Shown here in pieces: positions 23,423-31,644 of a stretch of 32,407 nt of DNA. The stretch covers positions 1 through 32,407 of the forward strand of contig JAZRYX010000083.1 of NCBI GenBank assembly GCA_045600945.1, given 5' to 3'. The notes under the pieces are model-generated. The model worked only from the letters and a program-made list of their open reading frames with translations. It had not been told where the DNA came from and searched no databases. Numbering within the stretch: the stretch's first letter is position 1; every line of letters begins with the position of its first letter. This stretch comes from Darwinimomas sp045600945. Lineage in GTDB: Bacteria; Bacillota; Clostridia; Lachnospirales; Lachnospiraceae. A program made the position numbers and the translations under genes.

Positions 23423-23747
23423 TGTCTGTTTCCTCCTGATTGACAATATCTTCATTTGGCTGAGTCTGTGCAGGATTCATAAATCCCGGTGAGCAGACCT
23501 CTAAAGTGTAATTATCTTCTTCGATAAAATCTGCTTTGTCGAGTGCTTTGCTGAGCGGTCTTGCGATTGCTGCGCAGTCCTCGGAACCTATACCACCTTC
23601 CTGATTTTTGTCGCAGTAGACTCTCAGATAGTACATCCCGTCCTCACAAACATACTCGACTTTAAGAACTTCAAAATCCAGTTTGTTCTTCTCCCTGATT
23701 TCTTCAAGGAGTTTTTTCGTCTTTTCGACGTAAATTTCAGTATTCAT
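23415..23747 (-). CDS. rimP: Ribosome maturation factor RimP, C-terminally truncated
   Basis: 110 residues against the usual ~150. The N-terminal domain is complete: LEEIREKNKLDFEVLKVEYV, YYLRVYCDK and the helix GSEDCAAIARPLSKALDKAD ending at YTLEVCSPG. The hallmark SPGLDRPL is altered to SPGFMNPA and the SH3-like C-terminal domain is missing; only an acidic/Gln tail follows. The stop overlaps the nusA start by 8 nt, so no displaced C-terminal part exists downstream. The start ATG 23747 follows CGGAG. RimP acts in 30S maturation around S12 binding. First gene of the operon. Confidence 0.85.
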   Translation of the reverse strand: MNTEIYVEKTKKLLEEIREKNKLDFEVLKVEYVCEDGMYYLRVYCDKNQEGGIGSEDCAAIARPLSKALDKADFIEEDNYTLEVCSPGFMNPAQTQPNEDIVNQEETDNE

Positions 23748-23774
23748 TTTTTACTCCGAATTTAATAATATAGC

Positions 23775-23817
23775 ATATCGCTCGCGATATAAATTAGGTG
23801 GACCTTTCGGCCCACCT
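23775..23817. terminator. Hairpins between rimP and the phosphorylase gene
   Basis: A 9-bp stem, AGGTGG... with ...CCACCT (23796-23804 with 23809-23817), has a GAAA loop and one G-U pair when transcribed on the minus strand, followed by a weak AATTTATAT tail. It lies 61 nt after the phosphorylase stop and is the best terminator candidate for the sugar operon. Next to it is a second perfect palindrome, ATATCGC-TC-GCGATAT (23775-23790), just upstream of rimP, possibly an operator. Confidence 0.5.
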
Positions 23818-23877
23818 TAAGTTTCAATCATTTAGCTACATCATAATAGCATATTAATTCTGTAATTTCAATCATAA

Positions 23878-26802
23878 TTATAATAAATGATTGATTTTAC
23901 CGATATCCGCTGTTGAAGGAACGCATATGTCGGCACCTGCCGCGTCTTCCTTCATAATAGCAAATGTCTTTAACAACAACTTTTTCGCACCTTCTATACC
24001 GGCTACGGAATCTTCGACCATGACGCACAGTCTCGGATCCACATCAAGTTTCTCAGCTGCCTTAAGATATCCTTCGAAATGAGGTTTTGAGAACTCAATG
24101 TCATATCCTGTTACTTTAGCATCAAACTCATCCTCAAGTGAAAGACGGTTCAGGATCGCATCGGTATTTTTACTTACAGAGAAAAGTGCGATTTTGATTC
24201 CTTTTTTCTTAAGGTCTCTGATACAATCCTTAATTCCCGGAAGTATATTGTCCGGTGTGAGATCGTTCAGCATTTCCCTATAGTAATCATTCTTTCTTAC
24301 AAGAATGTTCTCAAATTCTTCCGCACTTAAAGTCTTATTTCCCCATTTAAGCAACAGTTCAAGACAGGTTTTTCTGGAAACACCTTTGAATGCTTCATTC
24401 TTTTTCTCATCGAAAGGAATACCGAATTCATCCGCAATCTTTTTCCACGCTCTGAAGTGGAATCCGGCGGTATCGGTAATGACTCCGTCAAGATCAAAGA
24501 TGACAGCCCTGCATTTTCTTTTTACACATATTTCTTTATCTTCTACCGTTATTTTTCGTCCGTATACTTCAATCTCTATCGAATCTCCTGATTTAAGTTT
24601 GAGCTTTACACCATCAGCATCTATCGAAACCAGAATACATCTCCCTTTATAAGTCAACGGAAAACTGTATGACTTAAATCCTTCCGGAAGCATCGGGAAC
24701 ATCCTTATTCCTTTTTCATCTACGGAAAGATCTGCAAAGCCTCTTACTACCATAAGATATGAACCGCCCATATTGGCTGTGTGCAGTCCGTCACGGGTAT
24801 TCTTATGCATATCATCCATATCGGTTGACAGTGTCTCAAGGAAATATTCCTTGGCTTTCTTACTGTCTCCGAGTTTTCCCGCCATTATGCCGAATATGCA
24901 TTTTGACAGACTGGAGTCATGTGTCGTGATTGCCTCATAGTAATCAAATGTCCTCTTTGAAGTAATCGGTTTCAGATTACTGAATAGAAAATCAGCGAGC
25001 ACTGCATCTGCCTGTTTACATACTTGATGCCTGGTCAGGAACAACGGATGATAGTGCAGAAGGAGCGGGAAATCCTCTTTCGGTATCGAAGCGATATCCA
25101 GAATCTTTTTATCCAGGAAACTGTCATCCTGCATGATGATTCCCAGCTTCTCATCAAACGGTAAATACATCTTTTCCGAAGCCTCGGAAAATGCTATTAA
25201 TTCTTCTTCCCTAAGTCCGGTCTTCTCTTTGAACTCCTTATATTCTCCTGTAATCTTCAGGATAGTTATAAGTCTCACCGCATTTTTAAGGTTAGCCGCA
25301 GCACCTGCATTGGTGTAATAATTATTATTTACCATGCAGGTGTACTCATCCGGTCCCGTAACAGCTTCTATTCTGAAAGTTCCGTCCTTGTAATGTCCGA
25401 CATCCATCCAGAGTCTTGCAGTCTCAAGAAGTACTTCACATATCTTCGGAAGCACGGTCATGTCTTCCGTAGCATTCCAATACTGTGCAAATGCCAGTGC
25501 TATGTCTCCGTTAATATGATACTGCGCAGAGCCGGTAGGATAATGACTGCTGCACTCCGACCCCGTTATGGTTCGCCACGGATAGAGTGCTCCGGACTTA
25601 TGTCCCATAATCCTTGCATGCTTTCTGGCACTTTCAAGTTTTGAATATCTGTAAAGAATAAGTGATTTTGCGATTTCCGGATTAGTCAGAAGGAAAAACG
25701 GGAAAATGTAGATCTCACTGTCCCAGAAATAATGTCCTTCGTATCCCTCGCCTGTAAGTCCTTTGGCTGAAATGCTGGTCTTGCCGTCACGTCCTGCGGA
25801 GCAGTAAAGAGTATACAAACAGAAATCCAGATACTCCTGCTTAACCTCACTGCTGTCTATCATTACCCTGGATACATCCCAGAACTTCCCAATACATGAT
25901 TTCTGTTCTTTCTTAAGTCCGTCAAAACCCAGCGACCAAGCCTTATACAGCTCACTGTACGCATCCTTCTCACCCGGAAGCTCCTGATAATAACAATACT
26001 TATGCAGTACCAGTTCATCACCTGCAGACATGGTGACATTGCATCTTGCCGTAATCAATTTTCCGTCACTGACATATTCGCAGGGAACTTTTGTGCACTG
26101 TCCTTCGTTTCCAAAGCTGATATCTGTAATTACTGTCGTCGATACTTTTCTATGGCTGTTGATAGTTTCTGCCTCAACCTCCATGAATTTTACCGGACTA
26201 TTATTATACTCTTTGATATATGCGGAATTTACTTTCAGCATCCTTCCGTCTCCCGAAGCAGTCCTCGGGTCTGAAGCGGTAGTAAAATTTCTCACATCAC
26301 CATTCAGAAAACTTTTAGCCTCAAGTTTTCCGCAATAATCAACAGACTTGACTCTACACCCTATTGTGAAAAGTCCGGGTCTCTCAACAGATGCAAATCT
26401 TTCAAAACTCAGGTCCAATTTGCCGCATGCTGTGTTGTAAGTAAAATGCCTGACTACCGTTCCCGCACTCATGTCAAGTGCGTAGCGGTAATCTCCGGCA
26501 TGCTCCGACCAACAGCAAATCTTATTGCCATCGACCTTGAACTCAACTCCCTGTGCATCCGGGAGATTGACTATCGTTTCTTTACTATCCGTAAAGCCAT
26601 ATAACTTTTCGTTATAAGAAATAACCTCTGTTTCTGCAAAACCATTTAAGTATGTACCGCGAATGGAAACAACACCCTCCGGCGCGCCTTCCTCAAAACA
26701 ACCTCTGACACCTATCTTGCCTGATGCACAGTGAAACAGAGATTCATCCCGTATTCTGGTATCTTCATCAAAATGATTTCTTTCCAACAGCATATTGCAC
26801 AT
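23878..26802 (-). CDS. GH65 disaccharide phosphorylase fused to beta-phosphoglucomutase
   Basis: 974 residues in two enzymes. Residues 1-~755 are a glycoside hydrolase family 65 inverting phosphorylase: WDSE (360-363), the catalytic acid Glu486 in VTGPDEYTCMVNNNYYTN, and a C-terminal beta-sandwich tail. GH65 phosphorylases split maltose, trehalose, kojibiose, nigerose or similar with phosphate into beta-glucose-1-phosphate plus a sugar; the exact substrate cannot be read by eye, though the TGPDEYT version favours kojibiose/nigerose-like members over trehalose ones. Residues ~763-974 are a HAD-family beta-phosphoglucomutase: FDLDGVITDT (Asp770, Asp772), SVSKNT, FSKPHFEGY (Lys906) and VEDSVAGIEGAK (Glu930-Asp931). 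It would turn the phosphorylase product into glucose-6-phosphate. AAGGAG precedes the ATG. The gene follows the permease by 2 nt. Confidence 0.92.
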   Translation of the reverse strand: MCNMLLERNHFDEDTRIRDESLFHCASGKIGVRGCFEEGAPEGVVSIRGTYLNGFAETEVISYNEKLYGFTDSKETIVNLPDAQGVEFKVDGNKICCWSEHAGDYRYALDMSAGTVVRHFTYNTACGKLDLSFERFASVERPGLFTIGCRVKSVDYCGKLEAKSFLNGDVRNFTTASDPRTASGDGRMLKVNSAYIKEYNNSPVKFMEVEAETINSHRKVSTTVITDISFGNEGQCTKVPCEYVSDGKLITARCNVTMSAGDELVLHKYCYYQELPGEKDAYSELYKAWSLGFDGLKKEQKSCIGKFWDVSRVMIDSSEVKQEYLDFCLYTLYCSAGRDGKTSISAKGLTGEGYEGHYFWDSEIYIFPFFLLTNPEIAKSLILYRYSKLESARKHARIMGHKSGALYPWRTITGSECSSHYPTGSAQYHINGDIALAFAQYWNATEDMTVLPKICEVLLETARLWMDVGHYKDGTFRIEAVTGPDEYTCMVNNNYYTNAGAAANLKNAVRLITILKITGEYKEFKEKTGLREEELIAFSEASEKMYLPFDEKLGIIMQDDSFLDKKILDIASIPKEDFPLLLHYHPLFLTRHQVCKQADAVLADFLFSNLKPITSKRTFDYYEAITTHDSSLSKCIFGIMAGKLGDSKKAKEYFLETLSTDMDDMHKNTRDGLHTANMGGSYLMVVRGFADLSVDEKGIRMFPMLPEGFKSYSFPLTYKGRCILVSIDADGVKLKLKSGDSIEIEVYGRKITVEDKEICVKRKCRAVIFDLDGVITDTAGFHFRAWKKIADEFGIPFDEKKNEAFKGVSRKTCLELLLKWGNKTLSAEEFENILVRKNDYYREMLNDLTPDNILPGIKDCIRDLKKKGIKIALFSVSKNTDAILNRLSLEDEFDAKVTGYDIEFSKPHFEGYLKAAEKLDVDPRLCVMVEDSVAGIEGAKKLLLKTFAIMKEDAAGADICVPSTADIGKINHLL

Positions 26803-26804
26803 AT

Positions 26805-27632
26805 TTACTCCTTAACAGCTCCTGATGTCATACCTGAAACAATCTGTTTCTGGAATAACAGAACTATGATAAGTGTAGGAATAACTACAACTATCGTAGC
26901 TGCTGTGATCTCACCCCAAAGGATGGAGAACTGAGTTCTAAGCGCGTTGATTGCTACAGGTACTGTCTGGAACATCTTGTCCGAGTTGAGTGTACATGTA
27001 AGCAGGTACTCATTCCATGCTGAAATGAAAGTCATGATTGCGCAGGTGAAAACACCGGGAAGCGCAACCGGGAAGATAACCTTCCACAATGTCTGCCATG
27101 CATTACAGCCATCGATATGTGCCGCCTCTTCAAGGGCAAGCGGTATCCTTTTGAAATGAGCTACCATAATCCATGTTGCCGAAGGAAGCGTGATAGATGA
27201 ATATGCCAGAGTTACCCAGTAGCTGTTAAGCATATTCAGTTTGTAGAACATATTGAAGATAGGTCCTACAACGATCATCTGCGGGAACATTGATACTGCA
27301 AGGATACCCGCCATGAGGAGGTTTTTGCCCTTGAAATGGCATCTTGCAAGTATGTAGCTGCACAGTGTTGAAACTGCAACTACATATACTGTTGTTATGA
27401 TTGATACGATTAAACTGTTTTTGATGGAATCGAGTATACCCTTACCTATAACCGTCGTATAGTTTTCAATCGTCGGGTTATTGGCAATGATGTTAAATGC
27501 TGTCTTTCCGTAGATTTCACTGCCCGGTTTAAAAGAAGTAATAAGAATCCATAAAAACGGGAAGATCATAATCGCCAGGAACAAAACAATAATTATTGTC
27601 GTGATTACTGAAAATGATTTACTTTTATTCAT
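26805..27632 (-). CDS. Sugar ABC transporter permease, MalG-like
   Basis: 275 residues with six predicted membrane segments, the first at ~12-33. The cytoplasmic EAA loop that docks to the ATPase is clear: EEAAHIDGCNAWQTLWKVIF followed by PVALPG. It belongs to the carbohydrate uptake transporter-1 family (MalG/MsmG). It pairs with the MalF-like permease 11 nt upstream and the lipoprotein encoded before that. No ATPase gene is present; CUT1 systems of Firmicutes commonly share one MsmK-type ATPase encoded elsewhere. Confidence 0.93.
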   Translation of the reverse strand: MNKSKSFSVITTIIIVLFLAIMIFPFLWILITSFKPGSEIYGKTAFNIIANNPTIENYTTVIGKGILDSIKNSLIVSIITTVYVVAVSTLCSYILARCHFKGKNLLMAGILAVSMFPQMIVVGPIFNMFYKLNMLNSYWVTLAYSSITLPSATWIMVAHFKRIPLALEEAAHIDGCNAWQTLWKVIFPVALPGVFTCAIMTFISAWNEYLLTCTLNSDKMFQTVPVAINALRTQFSILWGEITAATIVVVIPTLIIVLLFQKQIVSGMTSGAVKE

Positions 27633-27643
27633 AGCATCTCTCC

Positions 27644-28861
27644 TTAATCCGATAATAATTCTGCACCCAGAACCTTAACAAATATAAATGCAATTATACC
27701 CACGCATAACGCCATCGCTATAACAACAGCTGATCCGTATCCGTAATTGCTCTGTCCTATCATAAGCTTATAAGAATAGATAGATAATGTCTCGGTTCCC
27801 TGTGATCCGCCTGTCAAAACCGCAATCAAATCGTATACTCTGAATGCATCCAATGTTCTGAACAGAAGTGCAACAAGAATTGAAGGTTTTAATAAAGGCA
27901 GTGTGACTGAGAAGAATGTCCTCACAGGACCTGCGCCGTCGATTGCTGCACTTTCATAAAGTCCGCCATCAATAACCTGAAGTCCTGCAAGAAGCAAAAG
28001 TGCCATATAAGGCGTTGTCTTCCAGACATCTGCGATTATGGCTGCTGACATTGCTCCGCCGGCAGAAAGAAGCATAACCTCCGGTGAAGATATCAGACCG
28101 ATATCTGCAAATATTTTTGCAACGATACCGCTGCTGCCATCATACATATAACTCCACATAAGTGCCGATACCGCTGTCGGTATAGCCCATGGGATAAGTG
28201 CTATAGTTCTGACGCCTCCGATACCCTTAATCGCCTTGTTCATGATAAGTGCAAGTCCCATGCCCAAAACAAACTCAAAGAATACCGAAATAACCGTGAA
28301 TATAAGTGTGCTCTTTAACGATGTCCAGAATCTGGCATCCTTAAGAAGAGTTCCGTATGCCTTAAGACCTGTAAAGTTGCTTCCTGTGACACAGCCCTCC
28401 ATCTCAGTAAACAAAAGCTCCATGTCTGCAGGTCCCGTATAAAATTCGACATCACTGTTTCTCGCATAAATATCCATCAACTCGGTTTTAAGACCGGTGA
28501 TGGTCTGTTTCATCTCTTCTCCTGAAGTCTGATCAATCTTCACTACTTCTGCTGCACCTTCATACGGAGCGCCCAGTAAATACACGGTATCAATAATACC
28601 CTGCATCTTTTCCTGATCTTCTCCCTCTAAAAGTGTTACATCATCTTCGAGATACCAGGTAACATATCCGCAGTCCTCTGCAAAAAGAGGAGCATTGAAT
28701 GTTGAACCTGTGTAAAGTCCTGCTACAGTCTGATCATTGGTCCTGTAATCAAACAGAGAATACACTGCTGATGTCAGGATAGGATAAACCGCAAAAATAA
28801 AAAGTAATAGCAATAGCGGGAGCAGAAACAGTGATTGCTGTAAAGTAATCCTTTTTTTCAT
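27644..28861 (-). CDS. Sugar ABC transporter permease, MalF-like, with long external loop
   Basis: 405 residues, longer than the ~290-300 of most Firmicute MsmF-type permeases. TM1 is at ~10-31; residues ~40-170 form an acidic, soluble insertion before TM2 (~182-205), placed outside the membrane by topology. The rest has the normal CUT1 pattern with EAA loop ESAAIDGAGPVRTFFSVTLP. E. coli MalF also has a large periplasmic loop between TM3 and TM4 (P2), but here it lies between the first two segments, so the two are not obviously equivalent. Transcribed with the MalG-like partner. Confidence 0.92.
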   Translation of the reverse strand: MKKRITLQQSLFLLPLLLLLFIFAVYPILTSAVYSLFDYRTNDQTVAGLYTGSTFNAPLFAEDCGYVTWYLEDDVTLLEGEDQEKMQGIIDTVYLLGAPYEGAAEVVKIDQTSGEEMKQTITGLKTELMDIYARNSDVEFYTGPADMELLFTEMEGCVTGSNFTGLKAYGTLLKDARFWTSLKSTLIFTVISVFFEFVLGMGLALIMNKAIKGIGGVRTIALIPWAIPTAVSALMWSYMYDGSSGIVAKIFADIGLISSPEVMLLSAGGAMSAAIIADVWKTTPYMALLLLAGLQVIDGGLYESAAIDGAGPVRTFFSVTLPLLKPSILVALLFRTLDAFRVYDLIAVLTGGSQGTETLSIYSYKLMIGQSNYGYGSAVVIAMALCVGIIAFIFVKVLGAELLSD

Positions 28862-28886
28862 AGTTTTCTGTCCTTTCTATACGCAT

Positions 28887-28920
28887 AAAGCCCCTCCCCT
28901 TTTTACGGGAGAGAGGCTTT
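28887..28920 (-). other. Hairpin between binding-protein and permease genes
   Basis: An imperfect GC-rich hairpin (AAAGCC... with ...GGCTTT) in the 72-nt gap after the lipoprotein stop, without a good T-run. Such hairpins usually allow high expression of the binding protein relative to the permeases by partial termination or mRNA protection; that role is inferred. Confidence 0.55.
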
Positions 28921-28933
28921 CAGCATATTTTAA

Positions 28934-30244
28934 TTACTGAGCAAGTGCATCCTCAACTGTCTTAGCTGTTGAATCAAGATCACCGTTTCCTGAAAGGAAT
29001 GCATGTGATGCATTGATGATAGCATCAGCAGTCTTGCTGTACTCACTGGATACAGGACGTGATACTGTTGTCGCAAGTGCGTTCTGGAAGCCTGTCATTG
29101 AAAGCATATCATTAGCTGCGATTACGTCTGGATTTGTAAGTGCAGAGTTGCATCCAGGAAGATGTCCGCCGATTGTTGCCTGAACAACCTGTCCGTCTGT
29201 TGCAAGATACTGAATGAACTCCCATGCGCCTTCCTTATTCTGTGAGTTCTTGTTGATACCAAGAAGCCATCCGCCTACTGTTGAACCACCCGGAAGCGGA
29301 GCTACGCCAACCTGATCCTGTGTGATTGTTCCGTTAGCTGCGATCTCGCCCCACTGATACGGCCAGTTACGTGAGAATACAGAAACGCCCTTGATGAAGC
29401 TGTTAGCTGTCTCACCCTCTGCATAATTAAGGATATCCTTCGGAACTGCAGATGAATCAACCATTGCCTTCATTGCCTCAAGTCCGCCCTTGATATCAGT
29501 CCAACCTGCTGTGTACTCTGTAAGGTTGCACATTAAGCACTCGCCGAGCTTAGCCTGGAAGCAGATACCGTCCTCTGTGCCGCCCTGACCCTTGTATGTC
29601 TCAGCCATCTTCTGAAGATCTGCATATGTGTAGTTTCCTGCATCAAGCTTTGCTGCATCATCTGCAGAAACGATGTCTTTACGATAGAATAAAACCCCAA
29701 GATCCGGGAAGAACGGAAGTGCATATGTCTTTGCATTGTATGATGCTGCTGCCATAGATCCGGCATTGAACTCAGATTTCTTGAGTCCGGCATCTTTCAT
29801 CATCTGATCGATAGGCTCGATATAACCTGCTGCTGCGAACTCTCCTGCCCAGCAAACATCCATTGAAAGTACATCATAATCTGATGAACCCGCCTTCATG
29901 CTTGTGATGAGCTGCTCTTTCATAGCACCTGAATCATTGGTCATATCAACCCACTCTACTACGTACTTATCCTGCATAGCGTTGAAATCATCGATTGACT
30001 GCTGTGTTGCAGGTGTTGTGTCACCCTGAGCAGCAAACTTGATAACAACCTTCTCTGCTGCCGGTGCTGCTGCCTCTGCTGCAGGTGCTGCTTCTTCTTT
30101 TGCTGCAGGTGCTGCCGGAGCTGCTGCTTCCTTTGCTGCAGGTGCTGCTTCAGCTGCCGGCGCCGCCGGTGCTGATGAACCGCCACAAGCTGCAAGCGAA
30201 AGAACCATTACTACTGCCAATAAAGCTGCAATAACCTTCTTCAT
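28934..30244 (-). CDS. Sugar-binding lipoprotein of ABC transporter
   Basis: 436 residues from ATG 30244; GGAGGG lies 7 nt upstream, and the five-codon extension to TTG 30259 would contain that ribosome binding site. The N-terminus is a lipoprotein signal with lipobox LAAC (Cys20). Residues ~24-60 are a low-complexity Ala/Pro linker with Lys and Glu that would hold the binding domain off the membrane. The remainder is a family 1 extracellular solute-binding protein (VLSMDVCWAGEFAAAGYIEP, FPDLGVLFYRKD, WPYQWGEIA, GGWLLGINKNSQNKEGAWEF). First gene of the minus-strand sugar operon. The ligand is presumably an alpha-glucosyl oligosaccharide, judged from the neighbours. Confidence 0.93.
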   Translation of the reverse strand: MKKVIAALLAVVMVLSLAACGGSSAPAAPAAEAAPAAKEAAAPAAPAAKEEAAPAAEAAAPAAEKVVIKFAAQGDTTPATQQSIDDFNAMQDKYVVEWVDMTNDSGAMKEQLITSMKAGSSDYDVLSMDVCWAGEFAAAGYIEPIDQMMKDAGLKKSEFNAGSMAAASYNAKTYALPFFPDLGVLFYRKDIVSADDAAKLDAGNYTYADLQKMAETYKGQGGTEDGICFQAKLGECLMCNLTEYTAGWTDIKGGLEAMKAMVDSSAVPKDILNYAEGETANSFIKGVSVFSRNWPYQWGEIAANGTITQDQVGVAPLPGGSTVGGWLLGINKNSQNKEGAWEFIQYLATDGQVVQATIGGHLPGCNSALTNPDVIAANDMLSMTGFQNALATTVSRPVSSEYSKTADAIINASHAFLSGNGDLDSTAKTVEDALAQ

Positions 30245-30259
30245 AAGTTTTCCCTCCAA

Positions 30260-30424
30260 AAAATATACAATTTTTATTGTGATTTCGTACTCTATATGTA
30301 CGATTTTACTATATGCAATAATTCTATTGGGATATTGCGTAAATATATATAATTATTTTTACATTTATGTTATTATTTTTATATCGTGATTGCAAGCGGC
30401 GATACTGCCCTGTTTAACATACTG
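30260..30424. promoter_or_regulatory. Divergent promoter region of the sugar locus
   Basis: AT-rich intergenic region between the lipoprotein (minus) and AraC-type (plus) genes. Minus-strand candidate: TTGCAT (30318-30313), 16 bp, TATAGA (30296-30291). Plus-strand candidate: TTTACA (30358-30363), 16 bp, TATATC (30380-30385). An inverted repeat GCAATA/TATTGC (30315-30320 with 30333-30338) overlaps the minus -35, and CGTAC/GTACG brackets the minus -10. These are operator candidates for the adjacent AraC-type regulator. Confidence 0.4.
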
Positions 30425-30438
30425 AAGGAGGTACACAT

Positions 30439-31644
30439 ATGAGTAAAAAATATGAACAAAATGCTGTCTTTCTGGTCAAATGCATGCATCATTCCACTAA
30501 TCTTCCTATAACTCTTTTTCATGATGGCAGCCGGGTATTCTGTCAGCCTGAAAATATTGAAAGCTGTGCCTCGATATTGCACAGGAAAGATCTGGACCCG
30601 TCAAATCAATCGGATGAAGCCGCCGTTCAGTATTTCGAGAATGATTTAGGTGAAACTTCCCTGACATATAATCTGAAAAACGGTTATTATATTCTTGTGG
30701 GCCCCATGATAAAAGAGCAAGTTTCTTCCGGGACTCTCACCAACTTTGTAAGAAAAGGAAATATTCCTTTCCATAAAAAAACTGCTTTGCAGAAATACTA
30801 TTCAAAATGTGCAGTCGCTGATGAAGAAAAAATATTCTATATAGAAAAGCTGATTGAATTGATATTTAATTCAAATGATATGCCGAATCTGACAGAAGAT
30901 GATAATAAAAATGCAGAAAATGAATCTATAGATTTTTTCAGACAAAAAAAAGAATACCGTCAGGATTCATTTCTGCATACTCCATACGCCATAGAGCAGA
31001 ACATCAGCCGAACGATAAGTTCTGGTGATACAGAAAAAGCCAAGCGTATTCTTGTTGAGATGAACATACGTCCTCATGCAAAACTGGCCTCAACCAAGTT
31101 AAGATCATACAAAAACTCCATGATATGCAGCTGCGCGTTTATGACACGAGCTGCAATATCAGGTGGAGTCAGCCCCGACGATGCATTTACTCTAAGTGAC
31201 ATTTATATAAATAAAATCGAAAATTCCAACGGAATGAATGATCTGCAGGATTTTGAATCCAACATGATTGAAGGCTTCACAGAAAAGGTCCGGGAGCTCA
31301 AGGAACATTCCTACTCTCCTACTGTATTAAACACTATCTATTACATCGATAATCACCTTTGTGAAGACATAAAAATAAAACAGCTGGCCAGGGAAGTATA
31401 TGTGAATCCCTGCTATCTTTCAGGGTTGTTTCATAAAGAAACCGGCATAACAATAAGCGAATGGATACAGCGCAAGAGAATTGAAGAAGCTTCTCATCTC
31501 GTTTTAAACGGCAATGAAGATTTTTCGGAAATAGCAACATTCTATCATTTCTGTTCACAAAGCTATTTTGTGCAGTGCTTTAAGAAATTCATGGGTGTCA
31601 CTCCGGGAGAATACAGAAGCAAAAGATGCAAGGAGGCAATATGA
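30439..31644 (+). CDS. AraC-family transcriptional regulator
   Basis: 401 residues; AAGGAGG precedes the ATG. The C-terminal ~100 residues form the double helix-turn-helix of the AraC/XylS family: IKIKQLAREVYVNPCYLSGL then FHKETGITISEWIQRKRIEEA, and DFSEIATFYHFCSQSYFVQC ending FKKFMGVTPGEYR. The N-terminal ~290 residues are a sensor region without a signal or membrane segment; they do not show a clear cupin motif, so the ligand is unknown. It is divergent from the transporter operon and overlaps the downstream alpha-glucosidase by ATGA, so it most likely controls the locus in response to an imported sugar. Confidence 0.93.
   Translation: MSKKYEQNAVFLVKCMHHSTNLPITLFHDGSRVFCQPENIESCASILHRKDLDPSNQSDEAAVQYFENDLGETSLTYNLKNGYYILVGPMIKEQVSSGTLTNFVRKGNIPFHKKTALQKYYSKCAVADEEKIFYIEKLIELIFNSNDMPNLTEDDNKNAENESIDFFRQKKEYRQDSFLHTPYAIEQNISRTISSGDTEKAKRILVEMNIRPHAKLASTKLRSYKNSMICSCAFMTRAAISGGVSPDDAFTLSDIYINKIENSNGMNDLQDFESNMIEGFTEKVRELKEHSYSPTVLNTIYYIDNHLCEDIKIKQLAREVYVNPCYLSGLFHKETGITISEWIQRKRIEEASHLVLNGNEDFSEIATFYHFCSQSYFVQCFKKFMGVTPGEYRSKRCKEAI

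Noticed and set aside
30039..30389. Plus-strand Ala-rich open frame opposite the lipoprotein start
   Set aside because: It is the antisense shadow of the Ala/Pro linker; the lipoprotein on the minus strand has a ribosome binding site and lipobox.
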